This document shows, in pieces, positions 34,601-46,700 of a DNA stretch of 64,000 bases (position 1 is its first letter; every line of letters starts with the position of its first letter). Below the pieces are notes generated by a model, which made no database searches, was not told where the DNA came from, and worked only from the letters and a program-made list of their open reading frames with translations. The position numbers and the translations under genes are program-made. This stretch comes from Antedon mediterranea (Eukaryota; Echinodermata; Crinoidea; Comatulida; Antedonidae). Location of the stretch: assembly GCF_964355755.1 (NCBI RefSeq), contig NC_092674.1, forward strand, positions 14,949,001-15,013,000. Direction: 5' to 3'.

Positions 34601-37321
34601 GATGGGGAAACACCAATGGATGATGACATTCAAGAAATTAACACAATACTAGAAGACCCAGAAATCCAAAATGATGGGCCAGAAAGTGTTGAAAATAGTG
34701 ATGAAGATGAAACGAATGCAGATGATAACGACGATGAAGTACAATCCATGTTTCCTGGCAAGAAGATCCATCACTACAAAACTTGTACAAAACATGGGTG
34801 TACATCTTTGTCAAGACAGGAACAATTGTCTCAAAGTTCAAGAAAAGATAAGTAAGCTAATAATAACCATTATTTATTATTAATAATAAAACTATTAATG
34901 TTATATTTTTTTTTTCAAATATAGGTACCGTAATAAATATTAAAGTATTGACTGACAATGTTATTATTTAAAGATTTCAACATCGATGGATCTCAAGCAC
35001 AAGCCATTCGTACTGTGAAGAAACTCGGACCTGGTGGCTAATTTATGTTGAAGGCGTTGGTATGTTTTGTCTCATATGTAAAAATCATCATGGTCGAAAT
35101 GAACAAAACAAGAGAGAAACATTTTCAAGAACACCATCAACCCGTTACAAAAACTGTACTTGTATGGAACACATGGCAACCAAGAAGCACAAGGACTGTG
35201 TCGAGGCAGAACTTTTAAACCGAGTGTCCTGTTTTCAAAAGGACTTGGACAGAAAACACAAGGTAACTTATGTTGTTTCCCTGCCTTCCAGTTTTCTAAT
35301 GTATACCTTGATTAATGTCAGCGTTTTTATGCTTCTTTACATATGATGAAAAATAAATTTATTTTTTTTCAGGTTGAAGTCGATGTGTTACATAAGGCAT
35401 TCACTGCTCTTTATTTTCTAGCCAAGCAGTCCATTGCAAACTGCAAAGCTGAAGGTTTACTCCAGTTATTGGAAAAACTAGGTGTAGATGATATGAAGTA
35501 TTTTCAGCACAGATCTGCACACTCCATGAGAGAAATGCTGATTACTATTGGAAACACCATCACCAATCAGTTGTTGCAATTGGTTAAATCTTCAAATTAT
35601 TTTGGCTTGTTAATTGATGATATGACTGACATTTCCGTTCTTGAACAGATGGTAGTCTTCATTCAGTACTTCAACTACACTACCCACACAATTGAAACAA
35701 AGTTTTTGTCCATCAATAACTTGCTAGAGGATTCAACATCTGCAAATTCTGATACTTTATTTAAAGTTCTCATTGAACACCTTGATGAAAAGAAACTGCC
35801 CATTTCAAAATTGAGAGGTCTAGTTACTGATGGAGCTGCAGTGATGATCGGAAAACGAAATGGCCTGGCTTCAAAATTAAAGGAACTCAATCCCACTATT
35901 ATCAATGTTCACTGCATTTGTCATAGACTAGCCCTTGCATGTAATGATTCAAATGAAGCATTGAAGTACATTGACAATGTACAACTAATTGTCACTCAAT
36001 TATGGAAGATGTTTGAATATTCACCTAAAAAAATGGCAGCTTATCTGAAGTGCCAACAAGAAGTGAAGTCTCTCCAGTTGGGTGAAAATGCGAAGAAAAT
36101 AGTGACCAGGAAACTCAAAAAAGCATGCAAAACAAGGTGGCTGTCTTTTGATGCTTCAATCAAGTCAGTTTTTCAAGATATCATCCCCATTCTGCAAACA
36201 TTGAGGGAAATTCAGGCTGATCCAACAGCTTTAGGCTTGCTCAAGAAAATGGACAGTGCCAAATTTATTGGTGCTGTATACATTTTACATTTTGTTCTGC
36301 CAAAGTTGTCAGAACTGAGTCGAATTTTCTAGAAGGGAAGTATCAACTTCTCACAGTTGATGCCCAGTGTAAAACACATACAGGGTAGTTTGAAGAGATT
36401 GTCTGAGACTGCAGATCCCATAACCTGCCTCAGAGAAGACCTTTCTGACACGGGGAGACTTGCGCTGCTCAACCTGGAGTTGACTGTGGCAAATGAGGAA
36501 GCCTATAAAAAGCTTCTACAAAGTTACATCGCAGCTCTTATTGAGAACATAGACCAACGATTGGCAACATCGTTACCAATTCTATCAGCTTTTGCAGTAT
36601 TCAATCCAGTCATTCTCCCAGTAGTAAGAGCATCACAAGAATTCTATGACTACGGTGTGCCTGAAATCAAGGAAATTGCCAGCTATCTTTTTCCCCATGT
36701 AAGCTTTTATTTTTGTTTTTGACAATACAGTAATGTTGTGAATCCTTATCTTGATTAACATCTTGTTTAAAAAACATATAATTATTTTAAATTTTTGTTA
36801 TGTAGGATGAAGATGTCATCAAAGAGATGGCTGCAGAATGGCAGAAGCTAAAATACAACATGGATGACTGGAAGACTGTTGTACCACGACATTTGACCAG
36901 TCCAGCTGAAGTCACAGAATGGTGCATGCTAAGAATTTTGAAGCTGTGTACGTCAAACTTTTCCCCTAGAACAATTTCTCTAGTGGAGAGTATTTTATGT
37001 ATACCAGTATCAAATGCCTGGCCAGAGAGAGATGTGAGTAAAGTTAGACTGGTAAAGACAAGATTGAGGAGTCAACTAAAGAATGACATCCTGAATGCAC
37101 TACTCTCAATATCTATAAATGGACCAGCTCTCTATACACCAGACTGTGATAATTTCATTGCGGATTCTGTAAAGACCTGGTTACAAGTCAAGCAACGCAG
37201 AAAAGTACCTAAAAGGACAACTGTCCATGATCTTGTTGGTGATGAACCGAAACAACTAGAGAAAGCAATCCAAACTCTGAATCTATCTTCAGATGATAGC
37301 AGTGATGTTGACGATGATTAA
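31681..37321 (+). pseudogene. Near-complete five-exon hAT transposase gene with one nonsense codon
   Basis: Exons: 31,681-31,753, 34,548-34,851, 34,974-35,262, 35,373-36,698 and 36,806-37,321. All join in frame with GT..AG borders into 836 codons. The start MADKPARTILNFFKPS is followed by a basic AKRAKQ. Exon 2 is acidic. Exon 3 carries a zinc-finger-like region (MFCLICKNH ... CMEHMATKKH) after HRW and WWLIYVE. Exon 4 holds the hAT RNase-H-like core: GLLIDDMTDI, LRGLVTDGAAVMIG, HCICHRLALACND and a KTRWLSFDAS box. Exon 5 has the C-terminal dimerisation block around SNAWPERDV and an acidic end. It resembles ZNF862-like hAT proteins. One TAG at 36,330-36,332, in place of an expected Gln codon, is the only break. 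Intron 1 consists largely of a minisatellite that includes the exon 1 border. A candidate 3' element end lies at 37,898. Confidence 0.85.
31735..34140 (+). repeat. 37-bp minisatellite spanning the exon 1/intron 1 border, 65 copies
   Basis: The unit is GCTAAACGTGCTAAACAAG (the last 19 bases of exon 1) plus GTAGGGCTAATTTCATCA (the first 18 bases of the intron). There are 64 full units and a final 34-base partial one; two units near 32,520-32,580 have an extra TC (CAAGGTCTAGGG). Copies are nearly identical. The commonest variant, CAAGATAGGG in eight units, destroys the GT. Others include one CATAAC swap and one AGTTAAAC. Read straight from exon 1 the frame stops at a TAA in the first unit. The array ends in TTTTTTAACAG, itself acceptor-like. 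Confidence 0.97.
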
Positions 37322-37735
37322 TATGATTGAGCTATTAAGCCTGCTGAGGTTACACTTTGAAAGGAATGTTAAGATAAGAAGAGGATGTAATGTTAATGTA
37401 AATACTGTATTATAAGAAATGAATGAGCTTACTGCCTGTTGAGGTTTTATTTGAAAGGTTTTTAATAAGAGAAGAAAGTTTTTTTTTATGTTTAATTTAA
37501 CTTCTTGTTTTTAACAATTGGTGATTATCTTTTAATAAACACATTTCTACAACCATAATATCATGAACTATCATTTATATGTTGTTGGCTATTGTTTTGT
37601 AATTAGTATTTTTAAACACAAATATGCAGGTTTTTTTCTCTCAAATATTTAATATACATAAATGCAATAAAAATAAATATATTTATTTCAAATTAAGCAT
37701 ATATTTATGTGTCTGTAAACTAGTTAAAATGGCCT

Positions 37736-37898
37736 ATATAGCTCTAGAAAGCCAGAGCCCCGACCTGGGGCCCTTGGCGGCCCCCTGGCCCCCAGCTAAT
37801 GGTTTTTCGCTTCGCTCAAAAAGTAAATCGTTTATGAGTTCAAAATTCTCCTGTTACTTTTCTTTTTCTCCTCTTACTTAAAACCTTAATGCAACCCC
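37736..37898 (+). mobile_element. Candidate 3' end of the hAT element
   Basis: A GC-rich patch (GGGGCCCTTGGCGGCCCCC style) is followed by a T-rich stretch and ends with TGCAACCCCTG at 37,888-37,898. hAT termini commonly have CA(G)GGG at the 5' end and CCCTG at the 3' end, so this is a plausible right terminus. No matching left CAGGGGTTG was found upstream of 31,681. Confidence 0.35.
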
Positions 37899-38427
37899 TG
37901 TATGCCCACACCATCGAAAAAAACACCAGAGTGTATAAGCATGGACCTATTAGTATTAAGTTATATATATATTAATTATATTGCATATCTATCGAAGGGC
38001 AAATTACCAAAAAAATCACAATGCTGTGGGTGGTATCAGTGGCTGGATCTCAATGGAGATTTTTAAAAAACTGAAAAAATGTTGTTTTTGCTGGTTACGC
38101 CTCGCTGCACAGCATTGTTTGTCATCGAATATCTTCTATATCTCGTGAAAACGGGACATATATGTAGCATTTAGGCCTGAGGTAATAATACATTTTGCAT
38201 CACCACGTCAGAAGAAAATCAATCAACTGTGGCGGCTGCGGTCGAACTTTTGCGATAGCGAGTGTGATAGCAATTTCGTAAGGATATGAAACCCATAATA
38301 AATAATTGACACGGAAAAACTTGTATCACCCCCAAGGTGTACGTTCTTCTACAAGTTTTGTAGAGGATTGGGTGGGGGTAATTTATAGTTGTTAATTTGT
38401 ATTCATTCATTTTTTATATACTGTATT

Positions 38428-38448
38428 CAGGGAGTTGAAAACTCCCTG
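38428..38448. repeat. Perfect short hairpin
   Basis: CAGGGAGTT-GAA-AACTCCCTG: 9-bp arms with a 3-base loop, no mismatch. No U-run follows, and the meaning is unknown. Confidence 0.8.
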
Positions 38449-39529
38449 GTTTGTGTGTGTGCCGCGCGCGGTGATCCTGTTTTTAGTGCAACAATTTTAT
38501 TTGTTGTACAGTTGTTTGGGATGGGACGCTCATTACACGGACCAGGCTACTTTAGCGTAGACTCGGTCATCAATGTCCGTCTACTTGATAATATAAACGA
38601 CGAGCCCGTGGTTGAAATTAAAAGACCTTGAAGAAAATGTACAACAGAACTATTAATCGCAAAAGGGTTAGGCCTAAGCCAGATATACCATGGAGTTCAA
38701 ATATCCCCCGCCATTCCTCTTGATGGCGATTTTTAAATTGAATGGAAGCGCATCGAAAATCAATAAAAGATCTTTCTCGGAAGATTCATTGTGGAGGAAA
38801 ATCTGACTTGCTGCATGCGTTTGCATGATAGGTTGAAATCAACAGTGCCGATAAAAATAAAATAATTAACAAATTCTTATCAGATAGATCTACGTAAACG
38901 TGTGAAGTAGGACTAAAGAGGTCTTATTTACAGTATATCAGTAGGCCTAATATATATTCGTATAAAATATCCTAATTTCCACAACTCAGCATTATGTCCA
39001 TAATCATATCAATAGTAAGAATCTGTTATAGGCCTATGCGTAATTTTTTTAAATAATAATAATTTTTCATTATCATACATTAAATTCAATTATACCATAC
39101 ACAATTCAGTGATTATATTTGACAGTTATTTTCTCATTTTCCCAATTGTCTTTTCTCTTACAGGTAATAACGTGATACGTGCTTCATGATTGATGGTAAA
39201 ATTAATTTATACCTGTAATAATAGATTATGGCAAGGCGTTTCGGACCGGACAGAGTACTCCTTTAAATTTGTCATCGGAGGAGAAGATTAGGTGGAAGAA
39301 ATGCAGTAATTTCTGGTGTCGAGGCACCATGGGAGCACAGCGATATTTACGCGTTTGGATACATGTGCAGCCGCATATTTACCAAAACGAACAACATAAG
39401 AATACGGGAAACTGGTGAGATATGCATGCGGCCGTCACCTGCAGAGCTAGCTTGGCCACCACCTTTTATGTAATAACGTTAGATCATGAATAATTAGAAG
39501 TCATACGTTTTTCAGAATGGATTTTTAAA

Positions 39530-39752
39530 AAAGGGGAGCAATAAATTGTAGCTTTGTTTTCTTTTATTTATTATTAGTTATGTATATATTTTTTTATTTT
39601 TCGTATTCGTATTTAATGTTATATTTCGGGATGGGTCAAACTTACTGACTGACTTATTATGACTCTCTCCCCACATGATTACTTCATTGCATTTATTATC
39701 CTGTATGTATGTTATTATTTTGTGGAAATAAAATAAAATTGAAATTGAAATT
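39530..39752 (+). mobile_element. LINE 3' end with simple tail
   Basis: AT-rich sequence ends in GTGGAAATAAAATAAAATTG followed by AAATTGAAATT, the form of CR1/L2-like tails elsewhere in this window. There is no coding part. Confidence 0.4.
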
Positions 39753-40159
39753 ATATTTATTTGCAATTATCACATATTTTTTTCTATTTTACATTGTATA
39801 AAATTGTTATAAAACGATGACAACATTAAAATACAATGACAGGAAAAACAGTGGCAGGATACAAAAACAGTTTCTGGGTAGTCTGTGTAGACTATAAAAG
39901 ACAAATAATTATATTTAATCCCTGGGATGATGAACTATGACAAACCAATCGTCGCAGATAGTGTAGTTTTTTTTTTTTTTAAAGCGCGTACATTACAACA
40001 GAACATTTAGTACACTGTTAAATTATAATAAGCAGGCATTTATTAAGTTGGGAAGAAAATCTCCCTGATCCATTTTATTTTGAGTTATATCAATTCTGGT
40101 TCATTATTGTATTCAAATATAGGAGACCGCGTAGATGAAGATTTCTTAAAGTGTAGAAA

Positions 40160-41442
40160 GTGAAGGTTGTGCTGATGCTCTCTTGGTGCGACCTTGTGCA
40201 AGATTCACTAGCTAATAAAGTTTTGTATGATGGATGTAAGATATCCGATCTAGACAGCGTAGCTCTCTTAATGGCATTTTACATTGAACATAAAGCAACC
40301 AAACGCATGATTGAAGACCTGCTTTATATCATAAGGAAGCATATGCCCGAAAAAGTTACACCTCCCAACCATTTGAAGTCGTCGTACTACTTAAAAAAGG
40401 TTTTTTTGAATGAGAAATCCAAAAAGGAGATCAAGCACAACATATGCGGATTCTGCAGTAGATTACTGTCTGTCGAAGATAAGGATGTGTGCACAAACTG
40501 TACTCGCCCCATCAAAGAGAATCATCAGTTTTTCATAACGATTGATGTGGCAAGTCAGTTGAATGAAATGTTTAAAGGTATGCCTACGTATATTCTTCAA
40601 AAAATTACTGTAACTGTAAATTAATTTTGTTTTTTAATTTATTAGGTACATTTCGATTTGATTGCACTTGTAAAGTGACTAAATATTTATTTAAAATAAC
40701 CAAAAACTAAAATTGCCAGTAAATCATCGCGAAATCATTCTCCGCTGTTTTGGTAAACTTTTCAGTGTGGTATGACGTCATACGTTTAGATAGAAGATAG
40801 AACAAACACACATTTCACTAAACAAATTGTAACATCTTTAACATTAATTACTGTACTGAAATTTGTTGTTACAGATCCAAGTTTCAGGGCTAACCTGAGA
40901 TACAAAAAAACGAGGAAGCAACCAGATGTCGGCGTCATCAGTGACATTTACGACGGACAATTCTACAAACAAAACTCAGTTAATGGTGGATTTTTAGACA
41001 ACGAAGTGTTGTATGGCACACTGATGGGGCTCAAGTGAGCAAAAGCTCACATGTCTCCATTTGGCCAGTACATGCTGTGATAAATGAGCTGCCGCCGAGA
41101 ATGAGGTACAATCATTATTATTGCCACTTGTTTATTACATCGATTCATGTATATACTCAAAAATTGATGTACTAGATGAAATTGATCTAAAGATAATTGG
41201 CGGACAAAATATTGCTAAGAAAAAAATAATATATATTATTATTATATTGCATGCTAATATATAACATATTAATGACGATAGACTTTGGTGGGATGTGCGC
41301 TTAACAAATCTTATCATTTTTTATGACAGGTTTACGAAGGAAAGAACACTTCTCTTTGGTTTGTGGTTTGGGAAGGATAAACCAGTATTGACAACCTTTC
41401 TAAAAGCAATAATTGACATGTGGAATAACCTCCAAGGAAATG
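40160..41442 (+). pseudogene. EnSpm/CACTA-like transposase gene, copy 2 (truncated)
   Basis: Three exons parallel copy 1. Exon a (40,160-40,577) has SDLDSVALLMAFYIEHKA, LLYIIRKHMPEK, two CxxC pairs (CGFC, CTNC) and FFITIDVASQLNEMFK. Exon b (40,875-41,105) has DPSFRANLRYKK, DIYDGQFYK and, after a one-base frameshift near 41,010, DGAQVSKSSHVSIWPVHAVI and NELPPRMR. Exon c (41,330-41,442) has RTLLFGLWFGKDKPVLTTFL and ends at a GTTAGT donor. Introns fall at the same codons as in copy 1, but sequence and intron lengths differ, so these are old paralogues rather than a recent duplication. The exons with DLPA and QFNG.YGC are absent; the 13.8-kb element begins 475 bp downstream. Confidence 0.75.
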
Positions 41443-41470
41443 GTTAGTCATTAAGTTATTTCTTTCTATT

Positions 41471-41502
41471 TAGGCTGTCGCTCTCTGTAGAGCGATAGCC
41501 TA
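41471..41502. repeat. Near-perfect hairpin
   Basis: TAGGCTGTCGCTCT-CTGT-AGAGCGATAGCCTA: 14-bp arms with one mismatch (a G:U pair in RNA) and a 4-base loop. Confidence 0.8.
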
Positions 41503-41640
41503 TTGTAATTGTCAAAAATGTTATTTTTTTTGCTCATTTTTTGTGCACAGCAGATCTCTGAATCGGCAAAAGCTGTTCAGCTGTTACTCGGCCAGTAGGT
41601 GCACGTATTCTACAGTATTACTAAAATAATTCCTCTTTAG

Positions 41641-41735
41641 ACATTTATTTCATTGATAAGTTAATTATGCGTATTTGAAATGTACCTCGGACGCATGCGC
41701 CCATCCTACAGACTGAAAAAAAAATATATATATAA
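41641..41735 (+). repeat. Dispersed repeat, uninterrupted copy
   Basis: TTTCATTGATAAGTTAATTATGCG, cited here as TTTCATTGATAAG and TTAATTATGCG, followed by a GACGCATGCGC block and CAGACTGAAAAAAAAAT, recurs at 56,122-57,032. There it is interrupted by a minus-strand LINE. Confidence 0.75.
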
Positions 41736-41917
41736 TTTAGCTAATAAGTTAATCAAACTTTTGACTGTAAATAACTGAATCTATAAAATACTAATTTACA
41801 ACCTAAGAAACTATTCCATAAAATAATTAGTATTACTTTCACGATATTTCCTTATTAACAAAGTAGTAAAACTTTGTACTGTTGTTAAATTAAATTAGTA
41901 TGTTGTTATACAGATAA

Positions 41918-41944
41918 GGCGTCATCTCCACTAAATATCGGACG
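41918..41944 (+). repeat. Left terminal inverted repeat of the 13.8-kb element
   Basis: 27 bp from GGCGTCATCTCC to ATCGGACG, exactly complementary to 55,695-55,721, and preceded by TAA. Confidence 0.85.
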
Positions 41945-42224
41945 AAGTGTATCGCGTCTAAAAATAGCAGTTCGTCTGCACGCGACCGTAATTTAATTTA
42001 TCTCATTAAATTCTAATTTACATATTCATGAGGATTCCAGTTGTAGCCCCGCCCTTCAATACCGATGCAGAAACTTGCGACCGGTCGCGTCTGTACGCGT
42101 TGAACGATTTATCGAACTCTGGTGCGTCCGCTTGCGACTGTTGTGTGTTGTGTGATGTCACCGGGTGGGTAGCCAGGCAGTCGCGAAACTAGGCTACTTC
42201 GATCGTCCGTTCGGGGAACGCGAG

Positions 42225-42800
42225 GTGTCCCTTTGTACAAATGGTTCAACACTGGGCCCGGCTCCTTGCGGTTTACGCGTGATATATCATGTTCCATCCA
42301 GGGACCAAAATGCGTAGTTACTTTCCAGGCGAAGTTTACCGACGCGTACCTCGTGTACTTTGTATGTACGCTACACAGCAAAAGAGTACACACATTTACG
42401 ATTAACCCTCTCTGTACAGTGGGGTACACCTACAATAAATGTTGTATTACAGGCCTACTGTATAGGCCTACACGGGGGCCTACATTTTGAACAATTGAAC
42501 CAGATCGCCAAATTCCTCAATAAAAAGTTATATTTAGAGACAAGTTAAATAATATTCTTCGGTTTGTGTCGGCTTTCTATAAAGACTGATTTGACCTTTT
42601 GATCACGCACCATCGTGTATAAAACAAAAACAATTATTTACTGTACAGTAGTAATAATAACATGGCTATAAACTTCGATTTACTTCGTCCGGTCGCGATA
42701 GTATGCGTGTACTCTTTAGAATTATGTGATAATAGATTCGGTAACACGCTGCGTCTGCTCCCGACTACCTTCGCCGGTTTGCGACCTGTTTGTGTACGGC
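42225..42800 (+). repeat. Left subterminal region, inverted copy of 54,955-55,400
   Basis: Block B (about 42,225-42,480) contains GCGGTTTACGCGTGATATAT and GTTCCATCCAGGGACCAAAA. Block A (about 42,568-42,800) contains TGATTTGACCTTTTGATCAC and an ACTTCGTCC block. Both reappear on the minus strand of the right end. Their order here is B then A going inward; at the right end it is A then B. Confidence 0.8.
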
Positions 42801-42990
42801 GTATCAAAAATGTCATATTTTTGTATGATGCCTTTTCTGTTTTTTTTTGCCATTCGCCTTTATAAAACAAACATCCATTAACATTATTAAAAAATAGTAA
42901 ACCTTTATTTTGTTAACGCATGGAATATTCTTTACTCCATGGTTAACGTATGGCGGATAAATGACACATAAGCGTTTTATTAATTTTGTA

Positions 42991-43106
42991 GTGTGGGATA
43001 GCAATTCTAATTACAGTATTAACCTTTTGTATTATAATCCTTTTGTATTTCGACACTGTTTATATGAAGCAATTTGACACAGGCTGTTAAATTGTTAATT
43101 TCAGAA
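42991..43106 (+). repeat. Direct repeat (partner 48,324-48,432)
   Basis: About 110 bp containing TTGTATTATAATCCTTTTGT and TTGTTAATTTCAGAA are repeated in the same orientation 5.3 kb downstream, with small indels. Confidence 0.85.
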
Positions 43107-43718
43107 TTTTGACGACCTAAAGAGCCAAAAATGGTAGTCATACACACATTTCCCTGTAAATGATAAATAAAAGGTTGAGAACATTTTGCCATTTTCTTTA
43201 CTAAAATGGATATCATAATTATAATGCTTTCTCTAGCTTGACAGTTGTCATTGGTGAAAACCATAGAAATATTATAATATCTATATGGTGAAACGTTGGC
43301 TGTAATTTACAACTAGTGCATTCAAACCATAACAATAACTAAACTATACGTCCCCTATAACATACGATTTCATTCGACATTTGTTTTTTATTTTTGTGTC
43401 TTAGTTCTGAGTGTGATTAGGCTAATTGCACCAAAACCTTGTGAATGCGAGTTTGGTGTATATCCAGCTTTTCACAGTTCAAATCCCCTCAAAGTCCTGC
43501 TGAGGAATTTTTTTCCTTACTTAGGTACTTAGGTAAAACAACGGTGGTCAAACTATGGTAAAATTACTTTTAAGATTTATTTAATATAATTTATTGTAAC
43601 GCTCACAATCGAAAAAGCACTGAAAAGTCGGAAGAGTCCACTTTAGGCTACATTGTTACAGATACAGTTCCGGTCTCATTGAATTTATTTGTAGCATATC
43701 TTTCTTGTCGTCAGCATT

Positions 43719-46700
43719 ATGTTAAATACAAGCAATCACAAACCTTCAAGACTATTGACAAATTTGTTAATTGACACTTCGAGTGAAAACAAAAACCGGC
43801 CTCCTGGAAAACGAGCAATTGTAGACAAATTCCCGCAAATTATTGAAATAGCTAAAAACTTTATTGAAAGAAGTGGATTTGAAGCACATCGACGTCGCCA
43901 AAGCACCACCGGACACTGTGGAACTGGTCTGAAAGCGGTTCGGGACCATCTTCTTCACGAAGTACCAGGTTTGGCTGAGCAGCATCCCAATTTTAGTAAG
44001 TACAACATTTGATAAATTATTATTTATATGGATATCCAAGTATATTAAATATATAATTAAACTAGGCCTATGAATCCGGGACGGGGACCCGGATGGATAA
44101 ATCGACATAGCGTCGACTTTTGTAATTTACCTAGTATAATCATAAAGAATTTTCCATGGTATAATGTGATCATGCAAAACAATGACAACTTTATTAATTT
44201 TCTTTCTGTAGGTATTCATACTGTGCACCGCATGCTACAGGCCCCTCATCAAGGTCGTAACAGTTCAGCAAGGTACAAAGGTTTCATCGATGCTAAAGTT
44301 CCAAAAAAAGATAATGGAAGGATGAAAGAAAATGACAATGCTCATTTTTACAATGCGAGGGTGAAGTATTGCCTTCAATTAAGTGCAGCATTTCCGGATG
44401 TGTGTAGTGTATATTCTGTTGACAACAAAAACAAAGTGAAGATAGGTAAGATCAATCATATACAATTAAGAATTTTCAAATGTAACATCCACAGAATATT
44501 AACGGCCATACAAAATTGGGTGAGAATGTTAGGTGGATTCTGAAATAAATATTAATTAAAACAACTTATTTTACATTTACAGTCAACTCTCCCAATACCG
44601 AACACCCTTGGGCGGGCATATATTTTCCGGTTTTTCGAAAGTCCGGTTTCCTGAAAACATATTTTTAAAGTCATCACGTTGTCACTGAAAAAGCTTTGAA
44701 TCACCGGTCCGAATGCTGCCCGGTACGGTCTAGCGTAGGGAAGGCCTAGGCTATGATTGTGTCAAGCTAGTTTTAATTAAATAAATACTGATAGGCCTAG
44801 GCCTAGCCTACTTTATTAATATTAAGCGAATTCAATTTACCTTTTTTAAAAGTTACATTATTTACTGTATCAATAAAAAATGTTACAGTAGTAAATTATT
44901 GTTTCTCAATGTGTTTTTAACGGCAAAAAGGCCTACGTACGTACGGTGAACAGAATTTCGGTCTGTTTATTGTTTTTCGCGAGCTAGCAAGCAGCAGCAT
45001 GGGTGATAAAAATAGCAAAGCGGGGCTTTGATTGATGCGCATGTGCAGAGGTGTCATAATCAAATAAAAACGCCCACACCTAGACCACATGTTTTTTAGC
45101 TCCTTTATTTTGACGTAATTTGATAACAATGATCAAAATTGATTAGGTAAACGAGCCAAGCAATAATGACACAATAATTAATTGGTAACATTTCAAAGTT
45201 TATTAACACTAGTTAAGTCAAGTTCATTCCGTTTACGTTTTGCCATAATGATTTCCAAATTTATAATGATGCACATTTTTAGTGAAACATTCCTTTTTAA
45301 AGTCCTATTGCAATTGTGAATTTAACAATAATTTAAACAAAACAAAGACACAAAGTGAAATGTAAATTGAACTTTATTAAAAAAAAATTCATATGCTAAA
45401 AAACAGGGAGTTGTTAACAGTTGCTAAGACATAGCGCTTCGATGTGAAAAAGCCCACCGCAGTTCGATACACAACAAAGCAATTGCCGCCTCGTGGGTTA
45501 ACAATGAACTGACCTGTCAATCACAGTGTAGCGCTCCATGGCAACATTATTTGATCGTACCGCGAAACGTTGCGCACTTCATGCATGGTCAGGGCAAGGA
45601 GTTGTATGGTTTTAAAAAAGCTTTTGTACATTGTGAATGTATTGAATCCGAGTCAGATACGACGATGTTACGTTGTTTTCGTAAATATTTGGAGTTTTTT
45701 AACTGTCAGTCCGGTTTTCAGACGCTAATTTTCGTGTTTTGTACTTCATAATTTGTCCGGATTCCGGAATTGGGTATTCCGGTTTTCATAATAAATTACC
45801 GTACATTTAGAATAGGGACAAATTGGGCCCTCCAAAAAAGTCTGGTTTTTCGTTAATTCCGGTTTTGGGAGAGTCCGGTATTGGGAGAGTTGACTGTAAT
45901 TTGAATTGCTTATGATAATCTTGAAAGAAAAGCAGTTATGTATTAACGCAAAATTGTCGGCGAGGGAGTGAATGAGAATGGGTTTTGATGATAATCTGGA
46001 AACTCTAAAATAATTTTGTGAAATGTGCTATATTTCGTTGGAAAATACTTTTCTTTAAATTAATACATTATTTCTTTATTTAAGTGTACGAACCTAAATA
46101 CAAAGTCATATCAATTATAACCAAGCCCTACCAGTAGACCATACAAAGTGTCTTGAGAATGTGTATTGCGTCAACTCTATGTTTGTATTACTATTATTAT
46201 TATATTATTATTATTTATTGTTTTTATTTTTAAAGGAAAAGATGTCCCAGCTGTTGATCGAAGGACAAAAATAAGAAGAATATTTCCAACCATTGACAGG
46301 CCGGTGCTTTTAGATCACGACTTCCCAAGTCATTCAGGCTACCTAATTACACCATGTGGATATATGAAATTGACACTACCTAACCCCCCTGAAAAATCGA
46401 TTGATTCGCTAGGTCGGCTAGAATACAAACTACATAGGAATGGCCCCGTTACCATCATTAACAGGGGACCCATGACAAAATGCACCGTAGCCTCCCATAT
46501 CAACGACCTGCTGCCAATAGTGAAAGAGGAAGTCCGTACAGGAAAATCAATTTGAACTATAATTGCAGATGGCGGGTGCGACTTTAATTCCGGTCATCAT
46601 ACAAATTTACTATATTATGCTAGACTGTTTAGAGATACTGGCTTAGATGCTCTGATTGTGACAGCGTATGCTCCAGGACAATCGGCTCTTAATCCGATCG

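Larger units (their letters stand above)
37325..40150. other. Region between the hAT gene and EnSpm copy 2
   Basis: Besides the small features listed separately, I see no gene. A frame at 38,389-38,631 (ending VVEIKRP) and the stretch 39,230-39,470 are coding-like but match nothing known to me. Confidence 0.35.

Noticed and set aside
46553-46555. In-frame TGA in the DDE gene as a selenocysteine codon
   Set aside because: No SECIS-like 3' structure was seen and a CGA-to-TGA change is the simpler explanation.
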